13,064 nucleotides of DNA from Deltaproteobacteria bacterium (lineage in GTDB: Bacteria; Desulfobacterota; Desulfobulbia; Desulfobulbales; Desulfobulbaceae): assembly GCA_013151365.1 (NCBI GenBank), contig JAADIK010000102.1:1-13064 (forward strand). The letters run 5' to 3'. Below are positions 6,453-13,064 of the stretch, piece by piece. Under the pieces are notes generated by a model. It did no database searches, had not been told where the DNA came from, and saw only the letters and a list, made by a program, of their open reading frames with translations. The stretch's first letter is position 1. Each line of letters begins with the position of its first letter. Both the position numbers and the translations under genes were made by a program.

Positions 6453-7180
6453 GTGAGCCGTTCTCCGGGGCGGCCCGGCGGGGAGAGGGGGGCGGACCGC
6501 CCGTTGCCCGGTTGCGCGGCACTGTCAAGGTGCAGCAGCCAGGCCAGGATTTCACCGCAGAGATAAACCAGCCCCCCGGCCCAGAGGACATCGCTGAGAA
6601 AATGTCCGCCCTGCAAGATTCTCGTCGCCCCGACCAGGGAACCGTAAGCCGCGCCGCCGGCCAGGAAGATCAAGGCCAGCTTCCGGTTTCGATAGCGATA
6701 GATAAACCACGGGGCCACCATATAAAAAGCGATCGAGGCATGGCCGGAAGGAAAAGAACTGTTGCTGCCGGACGCACCGTGCTGCCAGATCTGGGTGAAC
6801 TCGTACTGCCCGCCGAAATCGACAAGCTCGCACGGCCGAGCCCGGCCGAGATTATTCTTCAAGATCACATTGACAACAAGACCCGGCCCCAGCGCCAGCA
6901 GGAGAATGAAAAACAGGCTCTGCCGGCGAAAGACGGCGAGCGATGAGCGGAAAAAACCGGCAACCAGGACGCACAGCGCCCCCCCGGCCATGAGAAAAGC
7001 GGGCAGCGCGGCATAGGTATAGATGACGTCCCAGGGAAACCGGCCGATGCCGGGCCACTGCCTGTTTCGGGCGAAGACCAGCCGGGCCAGTTGCCGGTCG
7101 GCATCGGTCAGCCAGATCAGGAACGTCAGCAGGATGAGAATGGCCGCCGGCGCGGCCATTCTGATAAACAGTCTTTTCAC
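6449..7180 (-). CDS. PAP2-superfamily membrane phosphatase (lipid phosphatase, LpxE/undecaprenyl-PP-phosphatase like)
   Basis: Predicted inner-membrane phosphatase (243 aa) with the active site on the periplasmic side, acting on a lipid phosphate such as lipid A 1-phosphate, phosphatidylglycerol phosphate or undecaprenyl pyrophosphate. All three PAP2 motifs are present: KxxxxxxRP as KNNLGRARP (about 108-116), PSGH within SFPSGHAS (144-147), and RxxxxxH with R187 and H193, followed by SD197. About six membrane helices alternate with these loops. I chose GTG at 7180, 6 bases after GGGGAGA; a TTG at 7183 is too close to that Shine-Dalgarno. The Pro/Gly/Arg-rich tail after residue 220 is probably disordered. 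It is divergent from a GT39 glycosyltransferase, which fits an envelope-lipid role, but the substrate cannot be read from sequence. Confidence 0.9.
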   Translation of the reverse strand: MKRLFIRMAAPAAILILLTFLIWLTDADRQLARLVFARNRQWPGIGRFPWDVIYTYAALPAFLMAGGALCVLVAGFFRSSLAVFRRQSLFFILLLALGPGLVVNVILKNNLGRARPCELVDFGGQYEFTQIWQHGASGSNSSFPSGHASIAFYMVAPWFIYRYRNRKLALIFLAGGAAYGSLVGATRILQGGHFLSDVLWAGGLVYLCGEILAWLLHLDSAAQPGNGRSAPLSPPGRPGERLT

Positions 7181-7391
7181 CAATGTCTCCCCGGATGGTT
7201 GCCGTTTTTTAACCAGTGCCCGGCAGGGGGCGGGTTACGCATCCTTTACCGCTTGTCAGCATGGTGTCGATATGCTAGCTTAGGATGCGCTCAAAAACAA
7301 GTCCTCAATAATAGCGCAGAGTACCACACCCTGTTGACCCAGTTACGTCCTCCGGATAAAGCCGCAACAAAAAGGACATCGTTCATCTATA
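7181..7391. promoter_or_regulatory. Divergent intergenic region between the PAP2 and GT39 genes
   Basis: This 211-base gap must hold the start signals of both genes. It contains the PAP2 Shine-Dalgarno, a TAACC/GGTTA inverted repeat (7210-7214 and 7233-7237) that would fold in the PAP2 leader, and only weak promoter matches, such as TTGACC at about 7335 on the plus strand. No small ORF or RNA gene is convincing here. Confidence 0.35.
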
Positions 7392-8978
7392 ATGAGTGCT
7401 ACTAAAGAATGGAGCGGCGGCCTGCGGGCGGCCTGGCTGGTTCTCTTGCTGGGACTGGCCGTGCGCCTTGTGCTGAGCGCCCGGTTCAACCTGGTGCCGG
7501 ACGAGACCAACTACTGGCAATGGAGCCGCTATCTCGCCCTGGGCTACCAGGATCATCCGCCGATGATCGCCTGGACGATCTGGCTCTCGACCCATTTGTT
7601 CGGACAAAATGAATTCGCGGTCCGTCTGCCCTCGGTCCTCGGCCTGACCCTTGCCTCTTTCTACATAACCCTGATGGCCGCCCGCTGGTTCTCCGGCCGG
7701 GTTGCCTTTCATGTCGCCGTTCTCAGTCAGGGTATTCTCCTTTTCAACGGCGCGGCCTTGATCGCCACGCCCGACGGCCTGCTGCTTCCCTGCTGGGCCG
7801 GCGCCTGTTATCATGCCGGGCAGGCGTTGAAGGACAACCGTTTCCGGCAATGGCTGTTCACCGGCATCTGGTTTGGCCTGGGCCTGCTCAGCAAGTACAC
7901 CATTGTTCTGTTTCTGCCCTCGCTTCTCCTCTGCGTCATCTTCATTAAATCGTACCGGCGGCGCCTGTTTCAGGCCGCGCCCTGGCTCGGCCTGCTGCTC
8001 TCTTTCGTCATCTTCATCCCGGTTATCATCTGGAACTCGAACAACGAGTGGGCCACATTCAGGCATGTTCTGTACATGGGCGGTATTGATGTCCGCAGCT
8101 TTCTCACCTGGAAATACATCGGCGATTTCCTGTTGGTGGAAACGGCCTTGCTCTCTCCCTTGGTCCTGCTGCTGATTGTGGCCGCCTGGCTGACCGGCTG
8201 GAGGGGACGCGGTACCGGGACGGATGACGTCAGTTACTTGATCTGGACCTCCCTGACCACCTTCCTGGCCTTTCTCCTTCTTTCGTTCCATTCCCGGGTC
8301 TACGGCAACTGGCCGGCTCCCGCTTATCTGTCAGCCATTGTCCTGATCGCCGCCCTGTACAGTCCGGGCCGCCTCGACCCCGGCCGTTGGCCAAGCCTGA
8401 CAAACCGGGTCTGGCTGCTGGCCGTTTTTACGGCCTACCTCATGACCGTCCCGGTACTGGTTCAGGTTGTTGTCCCGGTTCTGCCCATTTCCGTCAAACT
8501 TGACCGGACGGCGCGGGAGACCATCGGCTGGAACCGGCTGGGCCGGGTCGTTCACCAGGTCTTCGGGACCATGCCCCGGCCGGACCGCACCTTTATCTTC
8601 GGTCTCCGCTACCAGATAGCCAGCGAACTGGCCTTCTATGTGCCGGGGCAGCCCCGCACGGTCGCGATCAATCGCTGGGGCCGGCCCAATGTTTATGACT
8701 TCTGGTTTGACGACTCCATGCTCAGGGGACAGGACGGCGTCGGGGTCACCAAGAGCAGGGACAGTCTCCGCCAGCTCCGCCAGGTCTTTGCCCGGGTCGA
8801 GCTGGCCCGGGAACTGCCGGTATACCGCGATTCGCCGTTGCGGGGCCTGGAGAAGGTCGAGACCTTCTATATTTACCGCGCCTACGATTTTAAAGGGGGA
8901 CAGCGCTGGCGGCCCCGAATCCGGGATGATATCAGGGCGACAAAGCAGCGGGCCGCCGTTAGTCCGCCGAGTCCCTGA
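7392..8978 (+). CDS. GT39/PMT-type membrane glycosyltransferase (ArnT-like fold)
   Basis: A 528-aa polytopic GT-C glycosyltransferase predicted to use a polyprenyl-phosphate sugar as donor and to add the sugar to a lipid or protein at the outer face of the inner membrane. Residues 12-30 form the first helix. The first periplasmic loop carries the acidic motif PDETNYW (D37, E38) and the second motif YQDHPP (D54, H55), both typical of the PMT_2/GT39 family. About ten or more hydrophobic segments follow to residue 370. The last 150 residues form a soluble periplasmic domain, as in ArnT-type enzymes. The ATG lacks a well-placed Shine-Dalgarno (AAGGAC lies about 15 bases upstream). It is divergent from the PAP2 phosphatase and its 3' end overlaps the convergent DUF166-like gene by 20 bases. 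Acceptor and donor are unknown. Confidence 0.88.
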   Translation: MSATKEWSGGLRAAWLVLLLGLAVRLVLSARFNLVPDETNYWQWSRYLALGYQDHPPMIAWTIWLSTHLFGQNEFAVRLPSVLGLTLASFYITLMAARWFSGRVAFHVAVLSQGILLFNGAALIATPDGLLLPCWAGACYHAGQALKDNRFRQWLFTGIWFGLGLLSKYTIVLFLPSLLLCVIFIKSYRRRLFQAAPWLGLLLSFVIFIPVIIWNSNNEWATFRHVLYMGGIDVRSFLTWKYIGDFLLVETALLSPLVLLLIVAAWLTGWRGRGTGTDDVSYLIWTSLTTFLAFLLLSFHSRVYGNWPAPAYLSAIVLIAALYSPGRLDPGRWPSLTNRVWLLAVFTAYLMTVPVLVQVVVPVLPISVKLDRTARETIGWNRLGRVVHQVFGTMPRPDRTFIFGLRYQIASELAFYVPGQPRTVAINRWGRPNVYDFWFDDSMLRGQDGVGVTKSRDSLRQLRQVFARVELARELPVYRDSPLRGLEKVETFYIYRAYDFKGGQRWRPRIRDDIRATKQRAAVSPPSP

Positions 8979-9606
8979 CGTCCGCCCCGCCGCCCCTGGC
9001 GCGATCAATAGCCTTCAGCAGGGCGGCCCGGTGGACATGGCCGGCATAATGGACCGGACTCTTGCCGATAATCGGATCAAAGCCGCTGGGGTCCGCAACG
9101 CACAGGTACTGAATCTCCCGGGGCAGCAGGGTCAGTGCCTCTTCAACCGAAGCGCCCGCCACCCGGGCCACGACCTCCCAGGTGGCACCGCAGGGCGCCC
9201 CTCGCAATACCTCCAGGGCCGCGATGCGGTCTTCCTTGAGCTTGATCCGGTACTCCGGCAGACCGAACTGCTCGCCGTAACTCCCCAGGCGGCGGTGGCG
9301 TCCCAGCCCGCAGCAGGTGAAAGGGGTCAGGGCATCGGCGGACTTTTTACCCGAGGCAATGACGGGAATATTCTTTTCGTTACAGAGGGTGATCAGATAA
9401 TGGGAGAGGTCCGGATGTTTCAGGTAGTCAAGGACCAGGTCCGCGGAAAAATCATCGGGGATGTAGGTCTCGGGATCATCGATAAATTCGGGCAGGGATT
9501 CCTCGACATTCACCACCCGGCTGATCTCGATATCCCTGGCAAAATTTTTTATAGCGGCTATTTTCTTGCAGCCGGAGCCATTTTGTTCAAAAACAATAAT
9601 CCGCAT
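8959..9606 (-). CDS. DUF166-like protein of unknown function
   Basis: A 215-aa soluble protein that I match, from memory, to the DUF166 family (PF02593, historically mislabelled thymidylate synthase). It starts MRIIVFEQNGSGCKK, a Rossmann-like first strand with an early Cys13. Conserved-looking features are the CC pair at 98-99 (TPFTCCGLG), APCGATW (138-143, Cys139), YLCVADP (Cys169) and HYAGHVHRAALLKAI (187-201). The clustered Cys and His could bind metal or an iron-sulfur cluster, but no classical spacing is seen. An excellent Shine-Dalgarno AAGGAG lies 7 bases before the ATG, which decides the start; the frame stays open upstream to 10197 but that extension reads antisense through nnr. The 3' end overlaps the convergent GT39 gene by 20 bases. 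No biochemical function should be assigned. Confidence 0.8.
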   Translation of the reverse strand: MRIIVFEQNGSGCKKIAAIKNFARDIEISRVVNVEESLPEFIDDPETYIPDDFSADLVLDYLKHPDLSHYLITLCNEKNIPVIASGKKSADALTPFTCCGLGRHRRLGSYGEQFGLPEYRIKLKEDRIAALEVLRGAPCGATWEVVARVAGASVEEALTLLPREIQYLCVADPSGFDPIIGKSPVHYAGHVHRAALLKAIDRARGGGADVRDSAD

Positions 9607-9609
9607 GGT

Positions 9610-9638
9610 TTGCTCCTTTTGAATAAAAACGATATAAT
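9610..9638 (+). promoter_or_regulatory. Promoter for nnr-CBS operon
   Basis: TTGCTC (9610-9615), a 17-base spacer and a perfect TATAAT (9633-9638) lie about 105 bases upstream of the nnr start in an AT-rich divergent gap. The -35 overlaps the Shine-Dalgarno region of the DUF166-like gene on the other strand, so expression of the two may interfere. Confidence 0.5.
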
Positions 9639-9742
9639 TCAATAAGAATCCGACAGGAATAATTCTACCACGAACGAGACAAAATGGATAAAATTTCGCC
9701 TGTTCAGCCACAAAAAAACACTTGCCGGCCCAGGGGCCTGAG

Positions 9743-11351
9743 ATGAAACTGGCAACGGCGGCAGAGATGCAGCGTCTCGACCGGACCGCCATTGAAGAAT
9801 TTAATATTCCGGGCATCGTGCTCATGGAGAATGCCGGCCGCGGTACGGTCGAGTTCATGGTCCGGGAACTGGGGCCGGTTCGTGACCGGCCGGTTATTAT
9901 TTTTGCCGGCCCCGGCAATAACGGCGGGGACGGGCTGGTCATCGCCCGCCATCTGCACCAGCGGGGCGGCCGCCCCGTTATCTTTTTTCTGGTCGATCCC
10001 GAGCGGCTGCAGGGGGACGCCGCCGCCAACTTCCGGATTGTCCGCCGACTTCGCCTCCCCCTGCACATCATTGCCGACGCTGCCGACCTGGACGCCGTTG
10101 CCGAAAAGATCGCCGGCATCCGGGCCGGCGCTCCCGTCTGGTCGCTTGTTGACGCCATCTTCCCTGAAACGGCCGCTGGCTGGACGTTTCCTGGCAACGG
10201 TCAACCTGATCGACCGGCTCCGCAACGAGTTCGGCTGGCCGGTGACCGCGGTCGACATCCCCTCGGGCCTTGATGCCGATAACGGGCGGATACTCGGCGG
10301 CTGCGCGCCTGCCGACCTCACCGCGACCTATGGCCTGGTCAAGCCCGGCCACGTTATGCACGGCGGCGCCGACCTGATCGGCAAACTGCACTGCGTTGAT
10401 ATCGGCATCCCGCCCGAGGCGGTAAGCCGGGCCGGTCTCCATGGTGAGACCCTGGGCCGCCGGACCATGCATCTGCTCAAAAAACGAAAGACCGCGGCCC
10501 ACAAGGGCAACTTCGGCCACCTGCTGGTCCTGGCCGGCTCCGAGGGCAAAACCGGGGCGGCCATTCTCAGCGGCCTTGCCGCCCTGCGTGCGGGCACCGG
10601 CCTGGTCACCCTGGCCGTGCCGCACGAGCTGAACCCGATTTTCGAGGCCGGCCTGGTCGAGGCCATGACCATCCCCCTGCCCAATTCGGCCACCTGTTTG
10701 TCTATTGATGATTACGACCTGATCAGGGACCGGCTGCAGGGCAAGGACGCCCTGGTGATCGGCCCCGGCCTCGGCACCGCGGCAGAGACCCGGGAGTTGG
10801 TATTGCGGCTGTACCGGGAGCTTGACCTGCCCATGGTGGTCGATGCCGATGGTCTCAACATCCTGGCCATGGACCCGGACAGGATTGCCAGGCCGCCGGG
10901 CCCCCGGATTCTGACCCCCCATCCCGGCGAAATGGCCAGGCTGACCGGTCTGACCAGCGGCGAGGTCCAGGCCGACCGTTTGCGGGCCGCCCGCCGCTTT
11001 ACCGCCGATACCGGGACCGATGTCGACAACGGCGTAACGCTTATTCTCAAGGGGGCCGGGACGATTATCTGTGACCCGGACGGATCGTGGGCCGTCAATA
11101 CCACGGGCAATCCCGGCATGGCCGCCGGCGGCATGGGCGATGTCCTGTCCGGCCTGGTCGGCGGCTTACTGGCCCAGGGCTATGCACCTGCGGCGGCGGC
11201 CCGGCTCGGCGTCTATCTGCACGGCCTGGCTGCCGACCGGCTGGCGCCGGAGCGGCGTCAGGGCTACCTGGCCTCGGAGGTGGCCGCCGTAATCCCGGAC
11301 ATCATCACCATGTTTTTTAAGCAGGAACCGCAACAAAGAAGTTATCAATAA
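9743..11351 (+). pseudogene. nnrD: Bifunctional NAD(P)HX epimerase/ADP-dependent dehydratase, frameshifted
   Basis: Repairs hydrated NADH and NADPH: an N-terminal NnrE/YjeF_N epimerase is fused to a C-terminal NnrD ribokinase-like dehydratase. The first frame (ATG 9743) gives 140 good residues with NMN-binding GPGNNGGDG (56-64) and ends in SLVDAIF. Family proteins continue GTGL-x-RPLAG. Here TTC is followed directly by CCTGAAACGG, and homology resumes in the next frame as LKRPLAGRFLATV. Loss of 8 nt (about GGCACCGG) at 10162/10163 explains both the missing Gly-Thr-Gly and the shift. Read as is, translation ends at 10273 after about 176 aa. The downstream part (395 codons) is intact, with VIGPGLGT, VVDADGLN, TPHPGEM and GNPGMAAGGMGDVLSG. 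The repaired length would be about 538 aa. It may be a true recent mutation or a sequence error, since the rest shows no decay. The CBS gene follows 18 bp later. Confidence 0.88.
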
Positions 11352-11369
11352 TCTCAAGGAGTATGAAAT

Positions 11370-11825
11370 ATGCTGAAGGCACGGGATATTATGACCAGGA
11401 AGGTGATCACCGTCAACGAGAGCCTGCCGGTTCGGAAACTGGCAAAAGTTCTTGCTGAAAATAGAATAAGCGGGGCGCCGGTGGTCAATGACCAGGGAAC
11501 GGTCGTCGGCGTTGTGACGGAAAGCGATCTGATCGACCAGACAAAAAAGATCCACATTCCCACGGTGGTCGCCATCTTTGATGCTTTTCTCTACCTGGAA
11601 AACCCGGAACATTTGGAAAAGGAGCTGAAAAAAATGGCCGCCTCGACGGCGGGAGATATCGGCACCCGGAAGTTCGCCAGTGTCACGGAAGAAACTCCCC
11701 TTGACGAAGTGGCGACCATAATGGCGGAAGAAAACGTCCATACCCTGCCGGTTCTGGATGACGGTCGCCTGGTCGGGGTGATCGGCAAATCGGATATTAT
11801 CTGGACCCTGGCCCAGTCACAATGA
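11370..11825 (+). CDS. CBS-pair domain protein
   Basis: A 151-aa cytoplasmic protein made of two CBS motifs, about residues 1-58 (MLKARDIMTRKVITV...VVGVVTESDL) and 92-150 (DIGTRKFASVTEETPL...LVGVIGKSDII). They probably form one Bateman module that binds an adenine nucleotide such as AMP, ATP or NAD. Between them lies an approximately 30-residue insert, IPTVVAIFDAFLYLEN plus a charged helix, which I recall from other deltaproteobacterial CBS-pair proteins. No catalytic domain is attached, so it likely regulates a partner. Shine-Dalgarno AAGGAG lies 8 bases before the ATG. The 18-bp gap after the NAD(P)HX-repair gene and the terminator after it suggest a two-gene operon, giving a weak hint of nucleotide sensing. 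Confidence 0.92.
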   Translation: MLKARDIMTRKVITVNESLPVRKLAKVLAENRISGAPVVNDQGTVVGVVTESDLIDQTKKIHIPTVVAIFDAFLYLENPEHLEKELKKMAASTAGDIGTRKFASVTEETPLDEVATIMAEENVHTLPVLDDGRLVGVIGKSDIIWTLAQSQ

Positions 11826-11882
11826 GACGGCAGGAACCGGGCGTATAAGGGCCTGTAATAAATAATTTTACATTTTCGCATC

Positions 11883-11916
11883 CCGGCTTCGATTCAGATC
11901 AAGGCCGGTTTTTTTT
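11883..11916 (+). terminator. Intrinsic terminator after the CBS gene
   Basis: Arms CCGGCTT (11883-11889) and AGGCCGG (11902-11908), seven pairs with one G-U, enclose a 12-base loop and are followed immediately by T8 (11909-11916). It lies about 58 bases past the CBS stop and 50 bases before the response regulator, separating the two transcripts. Confidence 0.85.
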
Positions 11917-11966
11917 GTGTTCGAACGTATGAAGAATGGTAACTAGCAGCAAGGCAGGATGGGGTG

Positions 11967-12644
11967 ATGAGAGTTCTTCTCGTGGAAGACGATAGGCAGA
12001 CGGCGAAATTCATCGTGAAAGGCCTGCAGCAGGAAGGCTTTGCCGTGGATCATGCCGCGGATGGCCTGGCGGGCCTTGACCTGGCGGCAACGGAATCCTA
12101 TGACGCCGCCATCATCGATATCATGCTGCCGAAACTGGACGGGTTGGCCTTGATTGATGAATTGCGCAAGCAAGGAATCCTCACCCCCATTATTGTTCTC
12201 AGCGCCAGGAGCTCGGTGGATGACCGCATCCGGGGCCTGCAGGCCGGCGGTGACGATTACCTGGTCAAGCCTTTCGCTTTCTCGGAACTGGTAGCGCGGA
12301 TCCAGGCCTTGATGAGAAGGGTAAATCCCGCTGCCGAGCCGACAACCTTGACCGTCGGCGAGCTCAGGATGGACCTGGTCAAGCGGAAGGTTTACCGGGG
12401 CGGCCGGGAAATCGAATTGCAGCCGAAGGAGTTCGCCCTGCTGGAATACCTGATGCGCAATCCCGGCCGGGTGCTGTCCAAGACGATGATTATGGAACAT
12501 GTATGGGACTATAACTTCGACCCGGAGACGAACGTGGTCGAGGCCCGCATCTGCCGTTTGCGCGACAAAATCGACCGTTCTTTCAACACCAGGCTCATTC
12601 ATACCACCCGCGGCGTCGGCTATGTCCTCGAAGAAAAAAAATAG
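11967..12644 (+). CDS. OmpR/PhoB-family response regulator (CusR/QseB-like)
   Basis: A 225-aa DNA-binding response regulator. The receiver domain (1-118) has the acidic pocket E8-D9 (VEDD), phospho-acceptor D51 (IIDIMLP), switch residue S79 (VLSA) and K101 (LVKPF). The C-terminal winged helix (about 125-222) has the usual LTVGELRMDL, PKEFALLEYL, recognition-helix region VVEARICRLRDKI and the final hairpin HTTRGVGYVL. I chose ATG 11967, 7 bases after AGGA; a GTG at 11964 would add one residue. It overlaps the kinase gene by 23 bases, so translation is coupled. The closest style is the heavy-metal/CusR branch, but the signal is unknown. The upstream gap (11917-11963) shows no clear promoter or operator. 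Confidence 0.95.
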   Translation: MRVLLVEDDRQTAKFIVKGLQQEGFAVDHAADGLAGLDLAATESYDAAIIDIMLPKLDGLALIDELRKQGILTPIIVLSARSSVDDRIRGLQAGGDDYLVKPFAFSELVARIQALMRRVNPAAEPTTLTVGELRMDLVKRKVYRGGREIELQPKEFALLEYLMRNPGRVLSKTMIMEHVWDYNFDPETNVVEARICRLRDKIDRSFNTRLIHTTRGVGYVLEEKK

Positions 12645-13064
12645 CTTCTTCAAAACACTGACCTTGCGCCTTACCCTCTGGTACGCAGGGTTATTCGGGG
12701 TGTTGGGGCTGGCGGTCTTCCTGGTCGTCTATTTCTCCCTGAGCGCCAATCTTAAAGAACGGAGCGACGAGCAACTGCTCCATCTGGCCACGGCGGTTGA
12801 GTCGCTTTATGACGCCCATGGTACCAGGGCGGTCTTGGCCGAGTTCCAGCGCGAGGCCCATTCGCGCGGCATCGGCCGCGTGTTCTTCCGGCTGCTGACG
12901 CCCCGGGGGACGACGCTGGGAACCTCGGACATGAGCCCCTGGGGCGGGTTGAAAGCCGGTGATTTGCCGACCTTGAAGTTAACGGCGGCCGGTACGGTTT
13001 TCCGCACCATCTCGATCCCGGGGGAGCAAAACAAGGTCAGGGTCATTGCCAAGAGGACTGCCGA
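12622..13064 (+). CDS. Sensor histidine kinase, N-terminal part (cut by right edge)
   Basis: Cognate membrane sensor kinase of the preceding regulator; only the first 147 codons are inside the window. The ATG at 12622 lies within the last codons of the regulator gene, whose 3' end (CGGCTATGTCC) leaves no separate Shine-Dalgarno. A short basic cytoplasmic N-terminus (SSKKK) precedes a membrane helix at about 19-40 (LWYAGLFGVLGLAVFLVVYF). A periplasmic sensor segment follows, with the start of the pattern RVFFRLLTPRGTTLGTSDM (87-104), which I recall from CusS-type heavy-metal sensor kinases. HAMP, HisKA and ATPase domains would lie beyond the edge. Type is confident from context; the ligand is not. 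Confidence 0.9.
   Translation, partial: MSSKKKNSFFKTLTLRLTLWYAGLFGVLGLAVFLVVYFSLSANLKERSDEQLLHLATAVESLYDAHGTRAVLAEFQREAHSRGIGRVFFRLLTPRGTTLGTSDMSPWGGLKAGDLPTLKLTAAGTVFRTISIPGEQNKVRVIAKRTA

Noticed and set aside
7181..7391. Small RNA or small protein gene in the PAP2-GT39 gap
   Set aside because: No convincing promoter-terminator pair, tRNA-like fold or short ORF with a Shine-Dalgarno was seen.
7383..8291. 302-codon minus-strand frame rich in Gly, Gln, Glu and Arg
   Set aside because: Antisense shadow of the GT39 gene; composition is that of a reversed membrane-protein frame, with no domain.
9607..10197. N-terminal extension of the DUF166-like protein to about 412 residues
   Set aside because: The extra part is antisense to nnr and low in family likeness, and an ideal Shine-Dalgarno precedes the internal ATG at 9606.
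10068..10922. 284-codon minus-strand frame
   Set aside because: Antisense to the well-conserved NnrE/NnrD coding sequence.

Overview
The window looks like ordinary chromosome from a GC-rich Gram-negative bacterium, most likely a deltaproteobacterium (Desulfobacterota). This rests on gene content and protein style: a tgt-yajC pair, a periplasmic HtrA protease, a DUF166-like protein, an NnrE-NnrD fusion followed by a CBS-pair protein, and a lipid-phosphatase/GT39 pair. No 16S or other taxonomic marker is present, so this is inference. I see no tRNA, rRNA, CRISPR array, insertion sequence or phage gene.

Left half, all on the minus strand (read right to left from about 7180). A PAP2-type lipid phosphatase is followed by a small PilZ protein with its own good promoter and a structured leader. 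Next comes a periplasmic HtrA/DegP protease with a sigma70-like promoter and a strong hairpin terminator. After that is a compact cluster: MazG-like nucleotide pyrophosphohydrolase, NahK-like sugar kinase, tRNA-guanine transglycosylase (tgt) and yajC, ending at a clear intrinsic terminator. A FieF-type metal/proton antiporter then runs off the left edge. The usual yajC-secD-secF order is broken here.

Right half. A GT39/PMT-type membrane glycosyltransferase (+) lies divergent from the PAP2 gene, suggesting a small envelope-lipid module. It converges, with a 20-bp overlap, on a minus-strand DUF166-like protein of unknown function. Divergent from that gene, a promoter with a perfect TATAAT box leads into the bifunctional NAD(P)HX epimerase/dehydratase gene. 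This gene carries a frameshift best explained by loss of 8 nt at the codons of a conserved Gly-Thr-Gly motif. A CBS-pair protein follows 18 bp downstream, then a terminator, then an OmpR-family response regulator overlapping a histidine kinase cut by the right edge.

Most genes are housekeeping or envelope-stress functions. The parts that merit a second look are the nnr frameshift, the NahK-like kinase inside the mazG-tgt-yajC cluster, the U-rich Shine-Dalgarno-less tgt start behind a candidate internal terminator, the Cys-rich DUF166-like protein, and the pilZ leader. I did not find convincing evidence of a wholly new multi-gene system.
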